A stretch of 64,000 nucleotides of DNA. It comes from Saprospira grandis (lineage in GTDB: Bacteria > Bacteroidota > Bacteroidia > Chitinophagales > Saprospiraceae). A model generated the notes under the pieces. The model ran no database searches. It was not told where the DNA came from and saw only the letters and a list, made by a program, of their open reading frames with translations. The stretch spans positions 868,001 to 932,000 of the forward strand of contig NZ_CP110854.1 of NCBI RefSeq assembly GCF_027594745.1, given 5' to 3'. Shown piece after piece: positions 43,301 to 49,529 of this stretch. A program made the translations under genes and the position numbers. Every line of letters begins with the position of its first letter. The first letter of the stretch is position 1.

Positions 43301-43517
43301 TTCTACAGGAGGCTATGGCCTACAAGATGGTTCTTATGTCCGTATGCCTTTTAGAGCTTGGTACAGCAAAGCTAAGGGAGAAAATATGGAACGCATTCCT
43401 GCTATGCCAGATATTTTAGTTCGACTTGCCCCAGATTATCAAGCTAAAAAAGAAGACCAACAACTACAAAAAGCTGTGGAAGAACTCTTAAAAGAGCTCG
43501 ATGCAGATAAAAAATAA
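40317..43517 (+). CDS. Tricorn-like S41 family protease
   Basis: A 1066-residue secreted protein starting with GTG and a signal peptide ending at SWAQ (residue 20). TolB/WD40-type beta-propeller repeats come first (PSLSPDGQELLFSYQGDIWR, WSADGQQIAFQSDRDGNNNIY, WSPDGSKLAFSSDRNNGDSDI). A PDZ-like region (about 760-830, GLLGVELWQDGKAGAKI) and the S41 peptidase domain follow (GIVIDVRYNGGGWTTDYL). The catalytic Ser is Ser968 in NESSYSNAEIF. This is the architecture of tricorn protease and its bacterial homologues, which degrade oligopeptides. It ends at a perfect 18-bp terminator. Confidence 0.92.
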   Translation: MKQILLSAVLLLLVQLSWAQDRILLRQPSLSPDGQELLFSYQGDIWRMKLPEGQPRRLTVHQAYDSKAIWSADGQQIAFQSDRDGNNNIYVMPAQGGRPKQLSYYSGNDQLLGWKDEQTLLFASRRTYIKIERSYGIYEIPVSGGQPQRILNSDAVDAQMSPNKEQLLLVRGGCRTAREDYRGPANRDLWTYNIKADKFEQITDFKGNDFNGQWIDNQRICYLSAQSGRYNIYLKDLVKGEEKALTQEKKMGILNFALSQDGQYIVYQQADRIFWGETEGKKQEIKVDIASDYRFDPFIEKSYSHLEHYSLSPTAKRIAYEVHGDIFIGAQHKQLKEGRILAQGPSRQRAPLFLNEQTLLYRSDEGGRYALYKVSSKDSTETDLYRSLKLKNSLIQAFPLDLSQYWLSPDRKQLAYLLGRGQLWVAQIDSLGQLSNNKKLLDGWASPRGLSWSPDSYWLAYSLEDLNFNEEIFIHAANDSIPPVNLSMHPRNDRNPVWSPDGSKLAFSSDRNNGDSDIWFVWLKKEDYLRQTTEWKALEIWAEEKEPSKKDKKEAIKVKIDFDQIYTRSQQVTAMPGRESGICWSPDSKTIFYLSSSNSSRNFEKDRALYSVRWDGKENKALISASQTPYNLQLSEDGKLLFSQINRGQLAYIQLSNKKLNNLSFRSNLKIDYAGELAQIFEEGWRALEAGFYDPQFHGYNWKQLKKTYRPLCLKASTKEDFQWMYNLMLGQLDASHMGLYGGDNPKQLARKKSGLLGVELWQDGKAGAKIRSVLEESPASRAESQILVNERIMAVNGEKIGPQDNLYAFLEGTANKPTLLAVENEAGDLRELVIWPSPSLNKQRYEAWVKERKTLTEKYSQGELGYIHIKAMGWSSFERFEQELMAAGDGKKGIVIDVRYNGGGWTTDYLMAVLSVRQHAYTVPRGAAKNLKKEHKAFSNYYPYSERLPLAAWTKGSIALCNESSYSNAEIFSHAYKNLGLGTLVGQPTFGAVISTGGYGLQDGSYVRMPFRAWYSKAKGENMERIPAMPDILVRLAPDYQAKKEDQQLQKAVEELLKELDADKK

Positions 43518-43533
43518 GGATTTCAATATATTC

Positions 43534-43577
43534 AACAACAAAGTCATCTCTTCCAGAGATGACTTTGTTGTTTTTGG
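43534..43577. terminator. Bidirectional terminator
   Basis: A perfect 18-bp stem (AACAACAAAGTCATCTCT and its complement) with loop TCC is followed by TTTT. It separates the convergent S41 and SH3-lipoprotein genes. Confidence 0.9.
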
Positions 43578-43586
43578 CCCCAAAAC

Positions 43587-44003
43587 TTAACTACCTTTCA
43601 AGTCTGAAGCTTGCTTTTTAACTGCGGCCGCATGTACCCAGCCCAAATAGCCTAATTCTGTTTTTACTCGATAAAAAGGAGCATAATATTTTTTTCCTCT
43701 CAACTGAACTGTCACACTATCGCTAGAAATATCGCCCATAAAATAGAGCTCACTACCTTCCGGCAAATGGCGCAACACCTTGGCCTCTAGCTGCTCATGT
43801 TCTCGGAGTCGGAGATTTTGGACCTCTACGCGGAGCAGATCACCCCGCTTCAACCCATTGTTTATCTTTTGCTTATTCTCTACAACAGACAAAGAAGCAT
43901 TTTCTTCTAGGGGGCTAATTAAGGCTGTTTTTTCTGTATCTTGCTGGCAAGAGAAACAGCTAAAGAGTGCAAACAGCAGGATATAAATTAAAGCATTTGG
44001 CAT
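43587..44003 (-). CDS. Lipoprotein with a bacterial SH3-like domain
   Basis: A 138-residue predicted lipoprotein. The hydrophobic signal ends in SCFSCQQ with the lipobox Cys at residue 19. The mature part (about 50-130) looks like a bacterial SH3 domain, with VEVQNLRLREHEQLEAKVL then LPEGSELYFMGD and a final LGYLGWVHAAAV, which matches the GYVGWVHA strand of SH3_3 domains. Such domains bind peptidoglycan or other polymers. The start is the ATG at 44001-44003. Confidence 0.8.
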   Translation of the reverse strand: MPNALIYILLFALFSCFSCQQDTEKTALISPLEENASLSVVENKQKINNGLKRGDLLRVEVQNLRLREHEQLEAKVLRHLPEGSELYFMGDISSDSVTVQLRGKKYYAPFYRVKTELGYLGWVHAAAVKKQASDLKGS

Positions 44004-44185
44004 ATATTCAGTCTTAATTCAAATCACATAATCGGCTTAAATATAGAAAAAGCGCTTTATTTCTTAAAAGTTTTAAGCACTTCTTTGGGGGGTATCCCTT
44101 TTTTGTACATCCATAAACAAAGGCGCAAGCTAGCGCCCCTTATCCTTTTGAACTGGCACCGAAAAGGGCCAAAAGAAACAGATTT

Positions 44186-45319
44186 ATGCCAAAAACCATT
44201 CGTTTTAGCCTAGCTGATCAGGCTAAATTTTTTCCTACCCTACGCAAAAGGGTCAATCAGCACTTTCGTAGCCAAGATATTGACCGTAATGCCGACAGCC
44301 GTATGTACCTCAAAACGGCTGTAATGCTAGGGCTCTATTTTATTCCTTTTGTGGTTATTCTGCTCAATGTTTTGCCCCTTTGGGCCGTCATGATCGCCTA
44401 TATCGTTATGGGTATTGGCCTTGTTGGCATTGGAATGAATATTATGCATGATGCCAATCATGGCGCCTACTCCAAAAACCCTACAGTCAATGCTATTTTT
44501 GGCTACACCATCAATTTAGTTGGTGGAAATGCCTTTACCTGGAAGGTGCAGCACAATATGATGCACCACACCTATACCAATATCTACGGCTTCGATGAAG
44601 ATATTGAAGATAAACCCTTTTTGCGCCTTTCCCCCAATGGAAAGCTCAAGGGCTACCACCGTTTTCAGCACCTTTATGCGCCTATTCTCTATGGTTTAGC
44701 TACCGTTTCTTGGATTTTATGGAAGGATTTTGTGGCCCTAAAGGGCTACAGCCAAGATGGAAAAACAGCGGCTATGGGCAGTACGCACGGCAAAGAGTTC
44801 TGGATCCTACTCAGCACTAAAATTGGCTATTGGGCCATCTTTTTTGCCCTTCCAATTGTCCTCACTAGCTATGCTTGGGGCTATTTGCTACTCGGCTTTT
44901 TCATGATGCACATGACGGCAAGTATGATTATGACTTTGGTCTTTCAAGTAGCTCATGTTGTAGAGCTTACCGACCATTTTCAGCCCGATGAGCAAAATGA
45001 GGTAGAAAATGTTTGGGCCATGCACCAGCTGGCGACCACCTCTAATTTTGCCCGCCAAAATAAAGCGCTTTCTTGGTTCTTGGGCGGACTAAATTTCCAG
45101 GTAGAACACCACCTTTTTCCCAATATTTGCCATGTGCACTACCCTGAGGTCGCCAAAATTGTCAAGGCAACCGCTGAGGAGTTTGGCGTACCCTATTATG
45201 AGTTCAAAACCTTTGGTGGCGCAATCAGCTCTCATTTTAAGAGCCTAAAAGCCTTGGGCAACAATGAGCTACAAGCGGTAGAATTGCCAAAAAACACTGA
45301 AGCCGCTGTCATCAAGTAA
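44186..45319 (+). CDS. Fatty acid desaturase (acyl-lipid/linoleoyl-CoA type)
   Basis: A 377-residue membrane-bound diiron desaturase that introduces a double bond into fatty acyl chains. The three His boxes are HDANH (88-92), HNMMHH (123-128) and QVEHH (305-309), spaced as in front-end or delta-type desaturases with Gln in the third box. At least four hydrophobic helices are present. There is no N-terminal cytochrome b5 domain. It probably tunes membrane fluidity. A terminator follows directly. Confidence 0.92.
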   Translation: MPKTIRFSLADQAKFFPTLRKRVNQHFRSQDIDRNADSRMYLKTAVMLGLYFIPFVVILLNVLPLWAVMIAYIVMGIGLVGIGMNIMHDANHGAYSKNPTVNAIFGYTINLVGGNAFTWKVQHNMMHHTYTNIYGFDEDIEDKPFLRLSPNGKLKGYHRFQHLYAPILYGLATVSWILWKDFVALKGYSQDGKTAAMGSTHGKEFWILLSTKIGYWAIFFALPIVLTSYAWGYLLLGFFMMHMTASMIMTLVFQVAHVVELTDHFQPDEQNEVENVWAMHQLATTSNFARQNKALSWFLGGLNFQVEHHLFPNICHVHYPEVAKIVKATAEEFGVPYYEFKTFGGAISSHFKSLKALGNNELQAVELPKNTEAAVIK

Positions 45320-45342
45320 AAGCTATCGCCTACAACAATACC

Positions 45343-45378
45343 AAAGGCCTTCTCGCTAAGCAGAGAAGGCCTTTTTTG
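45343..45378 (+). terminator. Rho-independent terminator
   Basis: A perfect 12-bp stem (AAAGGCCTTCTC and its complement) with an 8-nt loop is followed by TTT. The TTG starting at 45376 begins the next promoter candidate. Confidence 0.85.
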
Positions 45379-45406
45379 GTCCTCTAAAAGCTTTTAGTTA
45401 TATTCT
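45376..45406 (+). promoter_or_regulatory. Promoter candidate for the 45430 gene
   Basis: TTG at 45376-45378 and TATATTCT at 45399-45406 are again spaced by 20 nt. The gene begins 24 bp downstream. The -33 element overlaps the preceding terminator tail. Confidence 0.35.
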
Positions 45407-45429
45407 GAACTCAAAAAACAATACCATTT

Positions 45430-45936
45430 ATGCAAAAGAAAATGGGGCATACGCCCAAATTGATTTTAAAGCTAGAAGGACAGTATTGGCAACTCGCTCA
45501 AAACAAAACCGAAACCGCTCAGGAGTTTCAGGCCCTAGCCCCTCCCCTACAACGGATGATGTTGGGCGCATTTTCGGCCCTCCTGCTCAAAATTGATCGG
45601 GCGGGTATCTATTTCTTTGCTGCCGAAAAAGAAGGACCTTCAGCTAGCTACCACTGCCTAGAAGAGCAAGATGAGCTCCTCCGATTGAAGATCCAACCCC
45701 TAGACGAAAAACAAAAAGCCAGAGAAATTGAACTCTCTTGCACAAATGACTATTTGAAGATCGTTGGTTTATTGCCTGCCCAAGCGGCCCTTTTCTATGA
45801 AAAAGCCGACTGGAAAAGCTACAGCCAAGAGGAACAAGCCGCCTATGAGGCCCAAATGCAAAAAATTGTCAATCAATTTGGCCAAGATATGCGACAACAA
45901 ATCCAACAACAACATCAAACTAGAGAAAAACTTTAA
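45430..45936 (+). CDS. Cytoplasmic protein of unknown function
   Basis: A 168-residue soluble protein I do not recognise. It has no signal peptide or membrane segment. Positions 10-65 look like mixed alpha/beta (LILKLEGQYWQLAQNKTETA), and the C-terminal 45 residues are Gln/Glu-rich and probably helical (EQAAYEAQMQKIVNQFGQDM). No catalytic motif is visible. The start is ATG at 45430, preceded by a plausible promoter. Confidence 0.65.
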   Translation: MQKKMGHTPKLILKLEGQYWQLAQNKTETAQEFQALAPPLQRMMLGAFSALLLKIDRAGIYFFAAEKEGPSASYHCLEEQDELLRLKIQPLDEKQKAREIELSCTNDYLKIVGLLPAQAALFYEKADWKSYSQEEQAAYEAQMQKIVNQFGQDMRQQIQQQHQTREKL

Positions 45937-46017
45937 GCGCCTATTCAATTGTTTTTAAATTAAAAGCTGCTTTTACAAACTTCTTTTAATTTTGTGCTCG
46001 CTTAATCCATCTTTTTT

Positions 46018-46803
46018 ATGCAAGCCTCTGGAATCATTACCCTAACGACCGACTTTGGTGTCCGCGATCATTATGCGGCCCTACTCAAAGGACATATTTT
46101 GTCGGAGGGGCAGGCTGTGCAATTTATCGATATCTCGCATCAAGTACAGGCCTACAATATTGGCCAAGCGGCTTATTTGTTGGGCACTAGCTTTTGGGCC
46201 TTTCCCAAAGGGAGCATTCATATTGTGAGTGTGCACAATTTCTATCAAGAGCATCCCCGTTTTTTGGTCATTGCCCATAAGGGCCACTATTTTATTGGGC
46301 CCGATAATGGCGTTTTCTCTCTTTTGTTTAAAGAAAAACCCCAAGAAATTTATCAGCTCATTAGTGAGGAGCCCCCTTCTTTGCTCAGCATGCAGCGCCT
46401 ATTTGCCAAGGCCTCGGCCCATTTGTTGGCCCAACAACCCCTAGAGGAAATTGGCCGAAAAAGCGATGAGCTGCTCGAGCGCATTAGCCTCAATGCTGTG
46501 GTAAGCAAGGATTATATCCGCGCCGCGGTCCTCTACATCGATGTCTATGAAAATGTGGTCCTCAATGTAGACCGAGAACTCTTTGAGGAAATTGCCCAGG
46601 GTCGCTCTTTCGAGCTTTATTTCAAACGCTTCGACCCCATTAGCGACCTCAGTTTGCATTATGCCGAACAGGCCGTGGGCGAGGTCCTTTGTCTGTTCAA
46701 TTCTTCGGGCTTGCTAGAAATTGCGGTCAATGCAGGCAAGGCCGCCTCGCTATTTGGCCTAAAAGTAGACGATAGCGTCCAGCTCGAGTTTCTCAATGAT
46801 TAG
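46018..46803 (+). CDS. SAM hydrolase / DUF62 (SAM hydroxide adenosyltransferase) family
   Basis: A 261-residue protein of the fluorinase/chlorinase/DUF62 superfamily. Members use water, or halide in rare cases, to displace adenosine from SAM. Family motifs are ITLTTDFGVRDHYAALLKG, FIGPDNGVFSLL, and VLYIDVYENVVLN. The C-terminal strand domain has FNSSGLLEIAVN. The generic DUF62 pattern favours hydrolysis rather than halogenation. The long direct repeat A1 starts 15 bp after its stop. Exact physiological role is unknown. Confidence 0.88.
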   Translation: MQASGIITLTTDFGVRDHYAALLKGHILSEGQAVQFIDISHQVQAYNIGQAAYLLGTSFWAFPKGSIHIVSVHNFYQEHPRFLVIAHKGHYFIGPDNGVFSLLFKEKPQEIYQLISEEPPSLLSMQRLFAKASAHLLAQQPLEEIGRKSDELLERISLNAVVSKDYIRAAVLYIDVYENVVLNVDRELFEEIAQGRSFELYFKRFDPISDLSLHYAEQAVGEVLCLFNSSGLLEIAVNAGKAASLFGLKVDDSVQLEFLND

Positions 46804-46833
46804 TAGAAGAGTCCATTTTTTTGTGCTCTTCTC

Positions 46834-46966
46834 TTTTTTTGGGGCCCGCGGCCAGCAAAGCTGGCCGCCGCTATGCTCCGCGGCTCGCTGTTCGCTCGGC
46901 CCTGCGCGGGCTGCGCCCGCTGGGTCTGGCCTGCGGCCACCGCTGCGCAGCGCTGGGCCGCTCCTC
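46834..46966 (+). repeat. Modular GC-rich repeat R16
   Basis: The GGGGC end is 31 bp after the DUF62 stop. Slot 1 is GCGGCCAGCAAAGCTGGCCGC, slot 2 is GCGGGCTGCGCCCGC, slot 3 is TGGCCTGCGGCCA, and the distal end has CGCTGCGCAGCG. It is identical in structure to R18. Confidence 0.85.
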
Positions 46967-47003
46967 TTTCTTTTTCACTTTTTGGCCCTCTTCTTCGGCC
47001 TCC

Positions 47004-47040
47004 AAAAGGATCAAAACCTAGGGTTTTGATCCTTTTTTTA
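47004..47040 (+). terminator. Terminator hairpin within repeat A1
   Basis: A 15-bp stem (AAAAGGATCAAAACC and its complement) is followed by TTT. It follows DUF62 after R16 and is duplicated at about 52527-52561. Confidence 0.75.
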
Positions 47041-47106
47041 TGCCCAATTGTTAATAATAAGTTAAGTTGCTGACTTAATGAACTTATCACTCCATAGCAA
47101 TGAGCT

Positions 47107-47274
47107 AGCTTTTTGTTAGCTCGACCTAGTTCTGCTCTAGCTCAACCTAGCTTTTTACTAGCTCGACCTAGCTCTGCTCTAGCTCAACCTAGCTTTTTAC
47201 TAGCTCGACCTAATTCTGCTTTAGCTCGACCTAGCTTTTTGTTAGCTCGACCTAGTTCTGCTTTAGCTTCCTAG
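47107..47274. repeat. Eight-unit 21-bp tandem repeat (four 42-bp units)
   Basis: Consecutive 42-bp units start at 47107, 47149, 47191 and 47233. Each consists of two 21-bp halves containing TAGCTC..ACCT. The shorter sequence at about 52625-52672 is a contracted version, so this array has expanded or shrunk between the two long direct repeats. Confidence 0.75.
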
Positions 47275-47375
47275 AGTTGGACCAATCATCGCCTAGGGAC
47301 AAGCCCTTAGGCGCAGGAAAGGGCAGACACAAAATTTTAAATAGTCTCCTTGCCCTGAGGTTCAACTCAAGCCAT

Positions 47376-47513
47376 TGGCTGAGGGATGGATAAGGGTGGC
47401 CCGTAGGGCCAGACCGAGCAAAAATGCGCAGCATTTTTTGCGAAGGGCCGAGCAAACCTGCGAGCCCTGACACAGCCCGACCCGAGCGAAGCGAGTGGGC
47501 AGCCCCAAAAAAA
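47376..47513 (-). repeat. Modular GC-rich repeat R17
   Basis: Minus-oriented copy ending GGGCAGCCCCAAAAAAA, 44 bp from the viaA stop. Slot 2 is AAAAATGCGCAGCATTTTT, an AT-rich palindrome in place of the usual GC hairpin. Slot 3 is TGGCCCGTAGGGCCA. It is part of direct repeat B and practically identical to R19. Confidence 0.85.
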
Positions 47514-47524
47514 GATAAAAAAAA

Positions 47525-47550
47525 TCCTGTCCAACCGAAGTTAGACAGGA
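47525..47550 (-). terminator. Terminator of the viaA/ravA transcript
   Basis: The hairpin TCCTGTC..GACAGGA, extended by AAC/GTT around the loop CGAA, is followed on the minus strand by a T-run. It lies 7 bp after the viaA stop. The identical element follows htpG. Confidence 0.8.
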
Positions 47551-47556
47551 GAAAAT

Positions 47557-48855
47557 CTATTTTTTGCCTAAGTTTTCTTGAAGCAGCGGAAGAATTTCAC
47601 TCAAATCATTTCGGCAAGACCAAATATGATCGCAAAAATCTAGCTGTGGGTAAGAAGGTCCATGAGCATAGTAGGAGTAACTATCCTTGACAATCAGGCT
47701 ATTAAATTGGGTACCTTGGGCCTGCATGGCCTTAACCTCAGCCAAATCGTGGGCATTTAATCCTGCAAAATCGCCATCGCTAATGAGGAGAACATCGGCT
47801 TTTTGAAAATTGTCTTTTTCTAGCTGTTTGATGGCAGCTTTGAGCGCTGGGGCCACATCCGTTCCTCCATGAAAACTCTTTTGTAGAAAAGAAACTAGCC
47901 TTGGTAAATCTCGAGCAAACTGGCTAATTTCCAGGCATTCAATTTGGACAGAGAAAGAAATCAGATAGACGGGACGTTGGTCTTGCAGACCAATTTTGCT
48001 CATGGCAAAAGCAAGTAATTTGGCAATTTCCTCCGGGGTTCCCCGCATAGATCCGCTAGTATCTACTGCCAAAATAAAAGGACCTTTTGGGCTTTCTTTG
48101 GGAAGCAGCAAACGTTCTTCGTAGAAATGAGTTTCGGTACAATAGTCTTCAGCTTGATACTGAAAACTAGTCAGTTGTTTTTCTGCAAACTTTTGGTAAA
48201 AAAGGTTTTCAGTTTCGGCGGTGCTCAAAAGGGCCAATTCAGAAGAAAGTAGACTATGCAGCTCATTACTTTGCTGAACACCAACAACTTCCGTCCGACC
48301 ATCTTGAAGAACTAAGGTACCTCTTTGTTCTTCTTTTTGGATAGTCACCTCCTCAAATTCCTTTTCTTCTTCTCGCTGTCGGCCCAATAAATTGACCACT
48401 TCTTGGAGCTGTTTATTCTGCTCAATCAGTCGGTTATAGCGTTCCAATAAATGAAAACCTCGGTCTAGAAAAAAGCCTTTTCCATAGCCCCAAAGTTGGT
48501 GCAAAGGCAGCTCCAAGCCAATAGCATTAAGTTGTTCTTGGGCCTCCTTTAAGCTCAAAAGCATTTGCTTCAGCTCCTTCTTGCAGCGATTGACTTCCTC
48601 TTGGGCAAATCTGTTTTCTTCTGCTCTTTTTTTCTTCATCAAAAAGCTTTCGAGCAGATCGCAGAAGCGCTGTTGTAGTTGGGCAATTTTATGTTTGGCA
48701 ATTTGGATATCGTCTTGCATCTGCTGATGCTTGAGGGGAGCTTTCTTATCGCTTAATTTCTCTTTTAAGTCTGCGAGAAGCGATTGAAGTTGTTTTTTTT
48801 CCGCTTGTTCTTTTGGTCGATTATCCTGAATCCATTTGCCTGTTTTCAGGTCCAA
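47557..48855 (-). CDS. ViaA-like VWA domain protein, C-terminal portion
   Basis: An open segment of 432 codons from a possible TTG start. The first 230 residues form long coiled-coil-like helices (KKQLQSLLADLKEKLSDKKA). A von Willebrand A domain follows with MIDAS residues DTSGS (265-269), a Thr in GGTDVAPALKAA and Asp in VLLISDGDFAG. ViaA partners the MoxR AAA+ ATPase RavA, encoded just upstream. The frame continues upstream through 25 sense codons to a TAA (48931-48933) and then the same frame resumes, so this is likely part of a longer, interrupted gene. The start is uncertain. Confidence 0.75.
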   Translation of the reverse strand: MDLKTGKWIQDNRPKEQAEKKQLQSLLADLKEKLSDKKAPLKHQQMQDDIQIAKHKIAQLQQRFCDLLESFLMKKKRAEENRFAQEEVNRCKKELKQMLLSLKEAQEQLNAIGLELPLHQLWGYGKGFFLDRGFHLLERYNRLIEQNKQLQEVVNLLGRQREEEKEFEEVTIQKEEQRGTLVLQDGRTEVVGVQQSNELHSLLSSELALLSTAETENLFYQKFAEKQLTSFQYQAEDYCTETHFYEERLLLPKESPKGPFILAVDTSGSMRGTPEEIAKLLAFAMSKIGLQDQRPVYLISFSVQIECLEISQFARDLPRLVSFLQKSFHGGTDVAPALKAAIKQLEKDNFQKADVLLISDGDFAGLNAHDLAEVKAMQAQGTQFNSLIVKDSYSYYAHGPSYPQLDFCDHIWSCRNDLSEILPLLQENLGKK

Positions 48856-48930
48856 TTTGCCCAGTATTTTAAGGCCTGTTTTAGGTTTTTCTAAGTCCTG
48901 CAGTGCAGAATCGGCTCTAGCTATCCGCTT

Positions 48931-49311
48931 TTAGAGGTCCTTAATTTCTTCTTGTTGAGCAAGTTCTGCTTGCTTCATTTTTTTATGGCTGCTTGTAATT
49001 TTTCTTTTTTGCTGCTTGATTTTTTGTTTGTAGATGCGGCAAAGATATTCTTGATCGCCAAAGAATGAGCACAGTTTTACTCTAAGTTGATGATGTTTTT
49101 CGGATAAAAAAAGGTAGAAATCTTGATCTGCCATCAGTCTTAGTTGCTTAATAAAGGCAGTTTCGACAGTAAAATCGAGCTGGCTAATCCGTTGATGAAG
49201 CGCTAGGAGATGCTTTAGGAGTCTGATGGTTAGCAAGAGCTTCATTTCGGGCTCTTTTTCAATCAGTTTTTGTATTTCCTTGTCCAGAAAAAGGCTATTC
49301 ATCAGCGTCAA
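48931..49311 (-). CDS. ViaA-like protein, N-terminal/middle segment
   Basis: A 126-residue open segment if translation starts at TTG 49311, or 123 residues from ATG 49302. Sequence is helical and basic (LIEKEPEMKLLLTIRLLKHL, CRIYKQKIKQQKRKITSSHK). Protein-like sequence continues in frame upstream to a TAA at 49453-49455, so this start is probably not genuine. It is best seen as the middle part of the interrupted viaA gene. Confidence 0.5.
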   Translation of the reverse strand: MTLMNSLFLDKEIQKLIEKEPEMKLLLTIRLLKHLLALHQRISQLDFTVETAFIKQLRLMADQDFYLFLSEKHHQLRVKLCSFFGDQEYLCRIYKQKIKQQKRKITSSHKKMKQAELAQQEEIKDL

Positions 49312-49475
49312 ATAGCAAGTATCAATAATAGAATACTGAGGATCTACATATTTCCACTGATCTACTGCGGCTAATATTTCTTCTTTGATTAGAGGCTCAA
49401 AAGACTCATTGTTGGCGGTAAAATCCTGAATCGCCTCTCTGGCGGCATTTAATTAGTCCATTTTATTTGTGTTGG

Positions 49476-49513
49476 CTAAGGCAGCAAAGTTTTTTGGGGC
49501 TTTACTGCCTTAG
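49476..49513. promoter_or_regulatory. Stem-loop between ravA and viaA
   Basis: CTAAGGCAG(C/T)AAAG pairs with its complement (13 of 14 bp) around a 10-nt loop. It lies between the ravA stop (49530) and the viaA ATG (49461). There is no U-run on the minus strand, so it may modulate translation or RNA processing rather than terminate. Confidence 0.5.
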
Positions 49514-49529
49514 AGATGAAGGGAATAGT

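Larger units (their letters stand above)
46819..47117. repeat. Long direct repeat A, copy 1
   Basis: About 300 bp, nearly identical to 52341-52640. It includes a complete modular repeat (R16), a terminator hairpin ending in a T-run and an AT-rich stretch ending in GAGCTAGCTTTTT. Only scattered single-base differences are visible. With repeat B it brackets the RavA/ViaA block. Confidence 0.9.
47376..47550. repeat. Long direct repeat B, copy 1
   Basis: About 175 bp matching 52740-52913 almost exactly. It comprises R17 plus a minus-strand terminator (stem TCCTGTC.. with CGAA loop). The viaA and htpG genes therefore end in the same duplicated terminator. Confidence 0.9.
47557..49461 (-). pseudogene. 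viaA-like gene interrupted by two in-frame TAA codons
   Basis: Read as one frame from the ATG at 49459-49461, the sequence is ATG GAC TAA TTA AAT GCC and then 173 sense codons, a second TAA at 48931-48933, and a long VWA-containing stretch to 47557. Protein-like sequence is uninterrupted across both stops (NAAREAIQDFTANNESFEPL after the first; EEIKDL and KRIARADSALQDLEKPKTGL around the second). No frameshift is needed. Options are a recently inactivated gene, stop-codon readthrough, internal restarts, or sequencing error. The reading was done by hand on the minus strand. Confidence 0.65.

Noticed and set aside
46018..46803. Fluorinase/chlorinase assignment
   Set aside because: The sequence follows the general DUF62 pattern and shows no clear halogenase-specific loop; SAM hydrolysis is the safer call.
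47557..49461. Stop-codon reassignment in this organism
   Set aside because: TAA is used as a normal terminator in many genes here, including cases next to clear hairpin terminators.
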